A stretch of 38,226 nucleotides of DNA, taken from contig DHJN01000053.1 of assembly GCA_002404345.1 (NCBI GenBank), positions 1 through 38,226 on the forward strand, read 5' to 3'. Positions 8,021 through 15,382 of the stretch are shown in pieces. The position numbers were made by a program, and so were the translations under genes. The notes under the pieces were generated by a model. The model saw only the letters and a list, made by a program, of their open reading frames with translations, had not been told where the DNA came from and did no database searches. The DNA is from Actinobacteria bacterium UBA4719. Lineage in GTDB: Bacteria; Actinomycetota; Actinomycetes; Actinomycetales; Dermatophilaceae. The number at the start of each line of letters is the position of its first letter. The stretch's first letter is position 1.

Positions 8021-8344
8021 ATGTCCCACCCTGATCCGCACACCCCTGGCATCCCGCCCGATGCGGTGGTCCGGTTCACCGCCGCAGAGGCGCGGCTGTA
8101 CCCGCTGGCCATAGTCGATCCAGAGACGTACGAGCGGGCGGTCACGCTTGTAGGGACGTTGCTGAAGCCGCTACGCGCGACCTGTCCGGACATCGACGCT
8201 GTGCTGCAGTGTCGCGAGACGCTGCTGCTGCTTCTCACCGAGACCACGGATGAGGCTCGACCCAGCCTGGTCGGGTTCAGCCCCGAGACCCTGGTCGACG
8301 CAGCCTCCGCGCTGCGCTGCCGCGAGCTGCAAGCGCACCCTTGA
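8021..8344 (+). CDS. unknown 107-aa protein opening the radical SAM operon
   Basis: I do not recognise this protein. It is soluble and mainly helical, with VRFTAAEARLYPLAIVDPET and then VTLVGTLLKPLRATCPDID. It has two cysteines in the middle (TCPDIDAVLQC) and one near the end (LRCREL). The start ATG has a GAGGT ribosome site 8-9 bases upstream. It is the first gene downstream of the divergent promoter and lies 69 bp before the MSMEG_0568-type radical SAM gene, so it is probably cotranscribed and may be a small partner of that enzyme (inferred). Confidence 0.65.
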   Translation: MSHPDPHTPGIPPDAVVRFTAAEARLYPLAIVDPETYERAVTLVGTLLKPLRATCPDIDAVLQCRETLLLLLTETTDEARPSLVGFSPETLVDAASALRCRELQAHP

Positions 8345-8413
8345 CAGAAGCGCCAACGAAAACCTTTGCTATGGGATACGGATCGTGTCGAGAAGTAGAC
8401 GACTGGGAGAGCC

Positions 8414-9679
8414 ATGAGCGTTCATCGTGAGTCTTCGGCCGACTTGGTGCAGGTGGCACCACATCGGGGTCAAGAGGCGGCGATCGACGCGGCTGAAACC
8501 AGCGCAGCAACCACCGCGGCAACCACCGCGGCAACCACCGCGAACGAGCTCGCCTCTCTGGTAGTGGACCTGCAAGCCCGTGGCCTGAGGGTCGAGGTCC
8601 CCATCGAACGGCGGCAGGGGGGCGCCGGGCCCTCCGACTCCGGGATGCTGTGGGTCGGCGGCTTCCCGATCACGGCCCCGACAGGCAACGCGGCGGCGGC
8701 CGGATCCCCCTACGTGCTGAAGGCCGAGGACGAGGGCTATGCCATCTTCCGGGCCGGCCAGCGGCTCGCCGGTGCATCAACGCAACGACGGCCCCGGTTC
8801 TACGACCTTGCCACGGCAGACGGCGTCCCGTACTGGAAGATCGGGCTCCTCCATCTGGACTCGTTTGCGAGCACGGTGGTCCAGACCTGTGCCTACTGGG
8901 GCAACGCGAACCAGTGCAAGTTCTGTGGCATCGCAGTGTCCCTCGACTCCGGCCGGACCATCGTCAAGAAGAGTCCCGAACAGCTGGCCGAGGTGGCCTG
9001 CGCGGCCAAGGAGCTCGACGGTGCGGTCGATGCCACGCTGACGACCGGAAGCTCCAACGGGGTCGACCGGGGCGCCCGCTACGTCGCCCGCTGCGCCCAG
9101 GCCGTCAAGGAGGCGTCCGGGCTGCCGGTAGAGATCCAGTTCGAGCCACCGCTCAAGCTCGACATCATCAACGAGGTTGGTGACCTGGGCGTCGACTCGG
9201 TGGGCATCCATGTGGAGTCGTTCGACCCGGAGGTGCTTGCGTACGTGGCGCCTGCCAAGGCGCGCACCGGGATCGATCGTTACTTCGAGGCGTGGGAGCG
9301 CGCCGTCGCCGTGTTTGGCGCAGGGCAGGTCTCCACCTACGTCATCCTCGGCATGGGCGAGGACCCCGAGGTGACCCTCGACGGCTGCCGGCGGGCGGTG
9401 GACATTGGTGTCTTCCCGTTCGTCGTGCCGATCCGGCCGGTCGCGGGGAGCCTCATGGAGGACGTCATGCCCCCGGACCCCGCCTATACCGAGCGTATCT
9501 ACCGAACAGTGGCCAGCTACATGGCGCTGCGCGGGATGGACTCGAGCGTCCCCAAAGCGGGATGTGCACGCTGTCAGGCGTGCTCGGGGCTGAGGTCGGT
9601 GGAGTCAGCCCTGCGGATCGGCTCGTCGCCGCTTCTGCAGATCGGCCGGCGTCCTGTGCAGGTGGCCAGCAGGCCGTGA
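8414..9679 (+). CDS. MSMEG_0568-family radical SAM protein
   Basis: A 421-aa protein. The radical SAM core starts near residue 140 (YWKIGLLHLDSFASTVVQTC). The cluster cysteines are C159, C168 and C171, spaced CX8CX2C, not the usual CX3CX2C. This odd spacing and the surrounding motifs (GIAVSLDSGRT, EIQFEPPLKLD, GVDSVGIHVESFD, STYVILGMGED) fit the MSMEG_0568/Sll0785 family of Nit1C clusters. A second motif, CARCQAC near the C-terminus, could hold an auxiliary Fe-S cluster. The N-terminal ~45 residues contain a low-complexity Ala/Thr run encoded by a 12-bp tandem repeat. The family's reaction is unknown. The GNAT gene follows after 18 bp. Confidence 0.88.
   Translation: MSVHRESSADLVQVAPHRGQEAAIDAAETSAATTAATTAATTANELASLVVDLQARGLRVEVPIERRQGGAGPSDSGMLWVGGFPITAPTGNAAAAGSPYVLKAEDEGYAIFRAGQRLAGASTQRRPRFYDLATADGVPYWKIGLLHLDSFASTVVQTCAYWGNANQCKFCGIAVSLDSGRTIVKKSPEQLAEVACAAKELDGAVDATLTTGSSNGVDRGARYVARCAQAVKEASGLPVEIQFEPPLKLDIINEVGDLGVDSVGIHVESFDPEVLAYVAPAKARTGIDRYFEAWERAVAVFGAGQVSTYVILGMGEDPEVTLDGCRRAVDIGVFPFVVPIRPVAGSLMEDVMPPDPAYTERIYRTVASYMALRGMDSSVPKAGCARCQACSGLRSVESALRIGSSPLLQIGRRPVQVASRP
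8507..8542 (+). repeat. 12-bp tandem repeat, three copies, in radical SAM N-terminus
   Basis: Three perfect copies of GCAACCACCGCG encode repeated Ala-Thr-Thr-Ala. The unit is a multiple of three, so copy-number change would alter a linker and not the frame. Confidence 0.9.
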
Positions 9680-9697
9680 ACACCATACGGGCGCGCC

Positions 9698-10279
9698 GTG
9701 ACCGCTGCTGAGGCCTCCGCGGTCTCGCCGGGCCAGACAGACCATGCCTGGGCACCGTCGCGCGGACCGGCGGTGATCGTGTGCCGGCAAGCGCAGTCCC
9801 GCGAGGAGCGGACGGGGCACTTCAGGGTGAGGCACGAGGTGTTCGTGCTGGAGCAGGCGATTTTCGTCGGGTCCGACCGCGACTGGCACGACGGGCACGA
9901 CGAGGACGGGTCCGCGATCCACCTGGTCGGGTACTGCGACGGGATCCTCGCGGGCAGCGTCCGCGTCTTCGAGCTCGATCGACCGCCCGGCCTCTGGCAG
10001 GGGGACCGGCTCGCGGTCCTGCCAGCGTTTCGGGTCTGTGGGCTCGGCGCACCCCTGGTCCGCTGCGCCGTCGCCATCGCGGGGGCGCACGGCGGACGGA
10101 ACATGGTCGCCCACGTACAGCTGGCGAACGTCACCTTCTTCACCAGACTGGGATGGTCATCGGTGGGCGAGCCCGAGATCTACGTCGGGCTGCCGCACCA
10201 GCAGATGCGTATCCCGTTGCCGGCTCCCGAGTTGGGCGCGTCGCTCGCGCGCGCCCTCGCTGGGGGCAGGTCAGCCTGA
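9698..10279 (+). CDS. MSMEG_0567/Sll0786-family GNAT acetyltransferase-like protein
   Basis: A 193-aa GNAT-fold protein starting at GTG 9698. It has the family hallmarks RHEVFVLEQAIF, an acidic loop DRDWHDGHDEDGSAIHLVGY, GSVRVFELDRPPGLWQGDRL, and AHVQLANVTFFTRLGWSSVG at the end of the fold. The usual Q/RxxGxG/A acetyl-CoA pyrophosphate loop is seen only loosely (AVLPAFRVCGLGAPLVRCAV). This family always travels with MSMEG_0568-type radical SAM proteins, and its acyl acceptor is unknown. The gene converges on the AIR-synthase-like gene, 38 bp apart. The short element between (CCCG-TCTGATGT-CGGG) is at best a weak terminator. Confidence 0.85.
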   Translation: MTAAEASAVSPGQTDHAWAPSRGPAVIVCRQAQSREERTGHFRVRHEVFVLEQAIFVGSDRDWHDGHDEDGSAIHLVGYCDGILAGSVRVFELDRPPGLWQGDRLAVLPAFRVCGLGAPLVRCAVAIAGAHGGRNMVAHVQLANVTFFTRLGWSSVGEPEIYVGLPHQQMRIPLPAPELGASLARALAGGRSA

Positions 10280-10317
10280 TGTCGTGACCCGTCTGATGTC
10301 GGGCAGTCCCGTCACCG

Positions 10318-11379
10318 TCAGTGCTGCAGTCCCGTCACCCCGGTCGCCGCGAGGTCGAGAACGGTGGCGTGCCGGCCCCTCGACGTCACAGACAGCAGAC
10401 CCGTGTCGTCGATTGTGCCGACGACGGCAGCCTCCAGACCTCGCGTATGAAACGCCGCCAGGACCTCGTTCTCGCGCCCGGACGGAGAGCACAACAGGAA
10501 GCTGTATGCCGGGAAGCAGGTGAGCCACGCGGCCATCGGCACAGCTGAGGGACGAGGCAGGATATCGAGGTCCAGCCTCACCCCCAGCCGGCTCCACTCG
10601 AGCAGCATCGCCAGGGACCCGACCAGTCCGGCCATGCTCACGTCCTTGGCCGCAACGCAGGCTCCCGACCTAGCGACCTCTGCGAGCAACCGGACGTCCC
10701 CGGCCATGTTGGTGCCGCGTTCGTCGAAGGAGCGGAAGAAGGGGAAGTCCGTTCGCATTGTGCCCTGCGTACAGCTGGCGACCACCAGCGACTGGCCGAC
10801 GGCAACATGGGTCAGGGAGAGCACCGACTCCGCGTGTCCGATGCCGAAGGCGGAGATGGCGGGTGCGCCGTCGTGAAGAGTGAGGTGACCGCCAACTAGC
10901 GGCACGTCATACAGCAAGCTGGCCGCGTGCATGCCACGCAGCGCCTCTCGGGCGATGTCAGCGGATCCGACGATGGTGTCGACGATGCCGCACGGTGTCG
11001 CCCCCATCGCCGCCAGGTCGTTGACGTTGGCCAGGACCGCTGCGATGCCTGCCCCGTACGGGTCCTGGGCGACGAACGTGGGAAGGAGGGCCTCGCCACA
11101 GGCGATGACATATCCGGCAGGAATGGGCATGGGCGTGACGCCTTCGGCCCCTCTGTCACCCATCGGCGCGACGGCACCCATGTGCACGACAGCCCCGTCG
11201 TCCCCCGGGCCATGCACCCAGCTCGCCGCGCCGATCACCTCGCTCACAAGCCCGATGTCGGCCTTGGCCCGCAGGGCTGGGTACGAGCGCAGGTGGGCGG
11301 CCAGCTGGTCCAGGTCCTCCAGGTCCTCCAGGTCCTCCAGGTCCTCCAGGTGGTGGCCTGCATCTGTGGTGGCGTTCAT
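10318..11379 (-). CDS. Sll0787-family AIR-synthase-like protein
   Basis: A 353-aa PurM/ThiL/SelD-fold protein. The N-terminal half carries ATP-phosphate-binding parts (GPGDDGAVVHM, GYVIACGEALLPTF, GIAAVLANVNDLAAMGA). The C-terminal half has AAKDVSMAGLVGSLAMLLE and FPAYSFLLCSP. The Sll0787 family belongs to Nit1C clusters and probably phosphorylates or activates an unknown intermediate with ATP. Residues ~11-25 are an acidic Leu-Glu-Asp repeat made by 9-bp tandem units, an unusual tail for the family. GGTGAGGG upstream of the ATG is the ribosome site. Transcription runs opposite to the neighbouring operons, from the comA divergent region. Confidence 0.85.
   Translation of the reverse strand: MNATTDAGHHLEDLEDLEDLEDLDQLAAHLRSYPALRAKADIGLVSEVIGAASWVHGPGDDGAVVHMGAVAPMGDRGAEGVTPMPIPAGYVIACGEALLPTFVAQDPYGAGIAAVLANVNDLAAMGATPCGIVDTIVGSADIAREALRGMHAASLLYDVPLVGGHLTLHDGAPAISAFGIGHAESVLSLTHVAVGQSLVVASCTQGTMRTDFPFFRSFDERGTNMAGDVRLLAEVARSGACVAAKDVSMAGLVGSLAMLLEWSRLGVRLDLDILPRPSAVPMAAWLTCFPAYSFLLCSPSGRENEVLAAFHTRGLEAAVVGTIDDTGLLSVTSRGRHATVLDLAATGVTGLQH
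11314..11349 (-). repeat. 9-bp tandem repeat, four copies, in AIR-synthase-like N-terminus
   Basis: GTCCTCCAG occurs four times without mismatch (plus-strand reading), preceded by a partial copy. It encodes a Leu-Glu-Asp repeat. The unit keeps frame, so slippage would vary an acidic arm. Confidence 0.9.
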
Positions 11380-11485
11380 GACTACCCCTCACCTTCTCAA
11401 CGACCGAGGTCGAGGTCGACGTCGGCTGTCCGCCCGTCCGCAACTCTGTCGGAAAGTGTATGAATCCTCTATTATAGATGACGTG
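11380..11485. promoter_or_regulatory. divergent promoter region, comA operon / AIR-synthase-like gene
   Basis: AT-rich for this DNA. AGTGTATGAATCC at ~11456-11467 is followed by TCTATTATAGATGACGTGATG. TATTAT or TATAGA is a plausible -10, which would give comA a leaderless or very short-leader mRNA, since no ribosome site precedes its GTG/ATG. TATGAATCC also occurs ahead of arcC on the minus strand. The assignment is by motif only. Confidence 0.4.
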
Positions 11486-12256
11486 ATGCTGCCGACATTC
11501 CTCGGTTTGCCGGATCGGGGAAGCAAGCCGAGGGTCGCCGGCCTGACTCATGTCCTCGACAAGGGCGCGAGCGCCGCTGCCACCGAGTCGATCCTCGCGT
11601 CGGCGGCGCCGCACATCGACATCTGGAAGTTCGGCTGGGGTACCGCCTACCTCGACGCGGCACTCTCTTCCAAGCTGTCCCTGCTCACCGAGGCCGACGT
11701 CCGCGCCTGTGTGGGTGGGACCCTGATGGAGATCGCGTGGTCCCAGGGCAAGGACCGCGAGTGCCTCGACTGGGCCTACGAGGCAGGTTTCGCCTGTGTC
11801 GAGATCTCACGCGGGGTCGCCACCATGCCCTTGGCGGACAAGCATGACCTGATCCGCCGCGCGGCCGAGCGGTTTGTGGTGCTCTCCGAAGTCGGTAGCA
11901 AGGACCCCCACGAAGACCTCACCCCCGATCAGTGGACGGCCGAGGTCGCCGGCGACCTGGAGGCGGGCGCCCGATGGGTGATCACCGAGGGCCGCGAGAG
12001 CGGGACCGTCGGTCTCTACCGTGCCGACGGCAGCGTGCGAGAGGACCTCGTCGCGGCGGCGCTGCGGGGTGGCAGCCTGGACACGGTGGTCTTCGAAGCC
12101 CCGCGCAAGGAACAACAGGCCTGGTTCATCCGCGAGCTCGGCTCCGAGGTGAACCTGGCCAACATCGCCCTCGAGGAGGCCCTGGCCTTGGAGACGCTGC
12201 GTCGCGGCTTGCGCGCGGACACCTGCGACGTGAGCGCCCGCTGGGTGACGACGTGA
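11486..12256 (+). CDS. comA: phosphosulfolactate synthase (ComA/XcbB1-like)
   Basis: A 256-aa protein of family length, and conserved across nearly its whole length: FLGLPDRGSKPRVAGLTHVL, DKG, IDIWKFGWGTAYLD, CVGGTLMEIAWSQGK, VEISRG, VVLSEVGSKD, DLEAGARWVITEGRESG, VVFEAPRKEQQAWFIRELG, EVNLANIA, and ETLRRGLRADT at the end. ComA adds sulfite to phosphoenolpyruvate to form (R)-phosphosulfolactate, the first step of coenzyme M synthesis in methanogens and in CoM-making bacteria. Start: ATG 11486, with GTG 11483 equally possible, and no ribosome site. It heads the long plus operon and overlaps the next gene by GTGA. Two lyases and a PLP enzyme follow, which supports a CoM-type pathway. Confidence 0.9.
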   Translation: MLPTFLGLPDRGSKPRVAGLTHVLDKGASAAATESILASAAPHIDIWKFGWGTAYLDAALSSKLSLLTEADVRACVGGTLMEIAWSQGKDRECLDWAYEAGFACVEISRGVATMPLADKHDLIRRAAERFVVLSEVGSKDPHEDLTPDQWTAEVAGDLEAGARWVITEGRESGTVGLYRADGSVREDLVAAALRGGSLDTVVFEAPRKEQQAWFIRELGSEVNLANIALEEALALETLRRGLRADTCDVSARWVTT

Positions 12257-13197
12257 CGTCGACCGCGACGGTACGTCACGGTAGGCCCAACCTGGTGCCT
12301 GGTGAGTACCGTGGCGTCGCCGTCACCGAGGTCGCCTGCGAGCTCGACGAGGGGTCGCTGGCCGCGCACTTCATCGGCCTGGAGGCCTACCGCCGGACCC
12401 GTTTCATCGTCGTCCGCCGAGGACAGCACACGGCCATCATCGCCGTTGAGAAGCACCAGACGGCCGATGGTGAGGACCCGCTGTTTGCACCCATCACCGC
12501 GGTCACCCTCCTGGTCGAAGCCGACGACTGCGCCTTCGTGGTCCGCCCCAACCTGGACACGGCGGTGCCCACCGCTCTGGGCCGCGCCGCCCTCGAGGAC
12601 GCACCGGAGAAAAGGGGGGTCGTCGTGCAGGGCAGCTACGGCCACATCAGCTTCATCGTGGACCCCGCCCCTCTGCGACTCACCGTCCGCGAGGTGGTCC
12701 CGCCCTACCCCCCCAAGCTGTACGACCAGACCCGACGCCTGCTGGAGGTCGCCGAGCATCTGCCGCCGATCACGCTTGTCGCCGAGGTGGTGGAGCTGAC
12801 CGACCTGGCGCGGTCCCGGCCGTCGAGCGAGTACCTGCTGCCCTGTCGCGGCGGCGGAGTCACCGTCGGGGCTGCCAGCACGTTCTATCTCGACGAGCGA
12901 CCCGAGCACCGGCCGTGGACCCTCATCGGCTGCGAGCGCTCACAACAGATCCACCACTGGTTCTACGGCGAGCGGGCGGACCAGGTCGATATCTGCCCAC
13001 GCGTTGTTCCAGCTGGGCCAACTGGGCCAACTGGGCCAAACCTGGGGGCGGTGCTGACCAAGTGCTGCCTGTTCGAGCGGGAGATCGTCGTCGAGACCGG
13101 CCAGGTCGTCGTGCCGTGGGGTGCCTCCCTGGCCCAGATCTCCGAGGCTTTGACCGCGATCGTCGGCGAATGGGAGCCGTCGTGGGCTCCCGCCTGA
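12253..13197 (+). CDS. unknown 314-aa protein between comA and the lyases
   Basis: I do not recognise this family. The GTG start overlaps the comA stop, so expression is coupled. The protein is soluble, with no signal peptide or membrane segment. Notable parts: VPGEYRGVAVTEVACELDEG, FIGLEAYRRTRFIVVRRGQH, KRGVVVQGSYGHISFIVDPA, REVVPPYPPKLYDQTRRLLE, and a cysteine-bearing stretch LPCRGGGVTVGAA then LTKCCLFEREIVVETG. The PPYPPKLYDQ/CxGGG/CC pattern could bind metal or nucleotide, but that is a guess. A 9-bp tandem repeat near 13012 makes a Gly-Pro-Thr loop. Position suggests a role in the ComA-lyase pathway. Confidence 0.8.
   Translation: MTSTATVRHGRPNLVPGEYRGVAVTEVACELDEGSLAAHFIGLEAYRRTRFIVVRRGQHTAIIAVEKHQTADGEDPLFAPITAVTLLVEADDCAFVVRPNLDTAVPTALGRAALEDAPEKRGVVVQGSYGHISFIVDPAPLRLTVREVVPPYPPKLYDQTRRLLEVAEHLPPITLVAEVVELTDLARSRPSSEYLLPCRGGGVTVGAASTFYLDERPEHRPWTLIGCERSQQIHHWFYGERADQVDICPRVVPAGPTGPTGPNLGAVLTKCCLFEREIVVETGQVVVPWGASLAQISEALTAIVGEWEPSWAPA
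13012..13038 (+). repeat. 9-bp tandem repeat, three copies
   Basis: GCTGGGCCA followed by two ACTGGGCCA units encodes a Gly-Pro-Thr repeat within the unknown 314-aa protein, in a likely surface loop. Confidence 0.8.
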
Positions 13198-14393
13198 CTG
13201 ACTCCCAGCAGTACGCCCATCTGTGGGGGACTCCTGAGCTGGCGGCGGTGTTCGAAGAACGGGCCCGGCTGCAGAGCTGGCTGGACATCATCATCGCCTT
13301 GGCCGCGGCACAGGCCCGCCTCGGGATCATCCCGGCCGAGGCGGCAGCTCAGATCGCCACCCACGCGCGCGCCGAGTCCCTCGACCTGGACTTCGTCGCC
13401 GAGCAGACCCGCCTCACCTCCCACTCGATGCTGGGCCTGATCCGAGGGCTGAAGCGGGTACTGCCTGAGTCGGCGCGCGAACACGTCTACGCGGGGGCCA
13501 CCGTGCAGGACGTCACCGACACGTGGTTCGCCCTGGTCATGCGTGAGGTCGGTGCCCTCGCCTGGCGTGACCTGCACGCGATTGAGGCGTCCCTGGTCGA
13601 GATGGCCGAGGCCCATCGCGACACGGTGATGGTCGGGCGTACCCACGGCCAGCCGGGTGCGCCGATCACCTTTGGCTTCAAGGTGGCCTCGTGGGCCGAT
13701 GAGGTACGCCGTCACCTGGATCGCCTGCGGGAGGGGCGGCCTCGGTGGCTGGTGGGCCAGCTGGGCGGGGCGGTGGGCGTGCTCGGCTTCTTCGAGCCTG
13801 CCGGCCCGACCCTGCGGGCGGAGTTCTGCGCCGAGCTGGGACTTGGCGATCCCGGGATCTCGTGGCTGACCTCACGCGACCGGGTCGCGGAGTTCGGCGG
13901 TGTGCTGTGCATGATCTGCGGGACGCTGGCGCGCATCGGCAACGAGGTCTATGAGCTGCAGCGCCCCGAGATCGGTGAGCTGCGCGAACCGACCACGCCC
14001 GATGTGGTCGGGAGCATCACCATGCCGCACAAACGGAACCCCGAGGGCAGCGAGCATCTGGACACCCTGGCCCGGCTGGTCCGCGCCAACGCGGGCGTCC
14101 TGGTGGAGGGGATGGTGGTCGGTCACGAACGCGACGGCCGCGGCTGGAAGGCCGAGTGGTCCGCGCTGCCGGAGGTCTGTCTGCTGACCGGCACCGCACT
14201 CGACCTGGCACGCCGGCTGATCTCCGGTCTGGTCGTCGACGACAACGCGATGGCGGCCAACCTTGATCGGCTCGGGGGCCAGCTGGCTTCCGAGCTCCTG
14301 CTTTCCCGCTTGACGGGTTCTGCCGGCGCGATGGTCGACGCCGTGGTCGGACGCGCGCGTGCGGCGCAGGCCGCGGAGCCGGACAGATGGTAG
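13182..14393 (+). CDS. aspartase/fumarase-superfamily lyase, adenylosuccinate-lyase-like
   Basis: A ~403-aa superfamily member. Conserved region 1 is GATVQDVTDTW. Region 2 is VGRTHGQPGAPITFGFKVAS with the general acid/base H155. Region 3 is GSITMPHKRNPEGSEHLD with the catalytic-loop S278. It most resembles PurB/carboxymuconate-cycloisomerase-type lyases. A purine role is unlikely in this operon. In Xanthobacter, XcbC1/XcbD1 are superfamily members of the CoM pathway, one of which eliminates phosphate from phosphosulfolactate, and this gene fits that slot (inferred). I chose GTG 13182 because GGGAG sits five bases upstream. ATG 13170 would add four residues. Its start lies inside the preceding gene, and its stop overlaps the PLP gene. 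Confidence 0.85.
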   Translation: MGSRLTDSQQYAHLWGTPELAAVFEERARLQSWLDIIIALAAAQARLGIIPAEAAAQIATHARAESLDLDFVAEQTRLTSHSMLGLIRGLKRVLPESAREHVYAGATVQDVTDTWFALVMREVGALAWRDLHAIEASLVEMAEAHRDTVMVGRTHGQPGAPITFGFKVASWADEVRRHLDRLREGRPRWLVGQLGGAVGVLGFFEPAGPTLRAEFCAELGLGDPGISWLTSRDRVAEFGGVLCMICGTLARIGNEVYELQRPEIGELREPTTPDVVGSITMPHKRNPEGSEHLDTLARLVRANAGVLVEGMVVGHERDGRGWKAEWSALPEVCLLTGTALDLARRLISGLVVDDNAMAANLDRLGGQLASELLLSRLTGSAGAMVDAVVGRARAAQAAEPDRW

Positions 14394-14428
14394 TAACCCT
14401 TCCACAGATGGCAGTGACCCTTCCTCGG
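14387..14428 (+). repeat. 21-bp tandem duplication at the PLP gene start
   Basis: ATGGTAGTAACCCTTCCACAG is followed by a second diverged 21-bp copy (ATGGCAGTGACCCTTCCTCGG) and a third ATG, giving in-frame ATGs at 14387, 14408 and 14429. The conserved protein begins at the third (MRLATLPTPL). Confidence 0.85.
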
Positions 14429-15382
14429 ATGAGGCTGGCCACCCTGCCGACACCCCTCGTGCGGGCCAAAGGCCTGGAGTCCGCGCTCTCGGCCGGGCCG
14501 ATCTACCTCAAGCGTGACGACCTTACTGGTTTCGGTATCGCCGGCAACAAGGCGCGGGCGCTGGAGTTCCTGATCGGCGAGGCCGTGGATCAACAGGCCG
14601 ACGTATTGGTCGCCGCGGGGAGTCCCAGCTCGAACTTCTGCGCCGCTGCGGCGATGGCTGCCCGCACCGCCGGGTTGGCCTGCGACCTTCTGTTCAGCGG
14701 CCCCCCGCCAGCGGCCCCGTCGGTGAACATCGAGCTGGCAAGGGCGTGTGGCGCCCTGCTGTACTTCGACGCCGCTGCGACGCGAGAGCAGCTGGATGAC
14801 GCGGTGCTTGACCACGCCAAGAGGCTTCAGGCACAGGGCCGTCGACCGTATGCCGTGCCGCGCGGCGGCGCGACGGGGGTCGGCGCGGCCGGATATGCCT
14901 GTGCCGCATGGGAGCTCGCGGACCAGTGCGCTGCTTCAGGCATCACGCCGGCAGTGGTCGTCGTGGCCACCGGGTCCGGTGGCACGCAGGCTGGGCTCGT
15001 GGCCGGCCAGGTCGGCTTCGGGTTGTCCTGGCGGGTGGTCGGCGCGTCGGTGAGCCGACCCCCGCACAACGCGGCTGCGCAGGTGGTGCGCGTGGCGCGC
15101 GACTGTGCCGACCGGTTGTCCCTCGTCCCACCGACTCCCGCAGACGTCGAGATCCGGGACTGCCGTGGCCCGGGCTTCGGCGTCGCCTCGGAGCAGGACC
15201 GGCTCAGCACTCGCCTCACCCTGCATCATGAAGGGCTGCTCCTGGATGACTACTACGGCGCCAAGGCCATGAGCCTGCTGCGCAGCGAGCTTGCCGATGG
15301 CTGCCCCACCCCGGTCGTGTTCTGGCACACCGGCGGCTTCGCCGCCGCCTTGTCCGCCCTCACCCAAGGAGCCCGCACGTGA
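14387..15382 (+). CDS. PLP enzyme, ACC deaminase/D-cysteine desulfhydrase family (XcbE1-like)
   Basis: A 331-aa fold-type II PLP enzyme. YLKRDDLTGFGIAGNKARAL carries the Schiff-base lysine (K55 from the first ATG). AAGSPSSNFCAAAAMAA is the substrate-carboxylate loop. VVATGSGGTQAGLVAG binds the PLP phosphate. FWHTGGFAAAL closes the protein. Relatives deaminate ACC or release H2S from D-cysteine. In the bacterial CoM pathway a desulfhydrase-like PLP enzyme carries out the thiolation, and operon position supports that role here. Three in-frame ATGs 21 bp apart arise from a tandem duplication, so the start is uncertain (14387, 14408 or 14429). It overlaps the upstream lyase by 7 bp and the next lyase by GTGA. 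Confidence 0.87.
   Translation: MVVTLPQMAVTLPRMRLATLPTPLVRAKGLESALSAGPIYLKRDDLTGFGIAGNKARALEFLIGEAVDQQADVLVAAGSPSSNFCAAAAMAARTAGLACDLLFSGPPPAAPSVNIELARACGALLYFDAAATREQLDDAVLDHAKRLQAQGRRPYAVPRGGATGVGAAGYACAAWELADQCAASGITPAVVVVATGSGGTQAGLVAGQVGFGLSWRVVGASVSRPPHNAAAQVVRVARDCADRLSLVPPTPADVEIRDCRGPGFGVASEQDRLSTRLTLHHEGLLLDDYYGAKAMSLLRSELADGCPTPVVFWHTGGFAAALSALTQGART

Noticed and set aside
10931..11485. Upstream in-frame extension of comA
   Set aside because: It runs through the AIR-synthase-like gene on the other strand. ComA homology begins at 11486, and an AT-rich promoter lies just upstream.
6500..13038. CRISPR-like array suggested by short repeats
   Set aside because: The repeats are contiguous 9-21-bp tandem units inside coding frames, with no spacers and no cas genes.
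12915..13169. Extended start for the adenylosuccinate-lyase-like gene
   Set aside because: This part overlaps the unknown protein's coding frame and has no lyase homology. Starts at 13170 or 13182 are sufficient.
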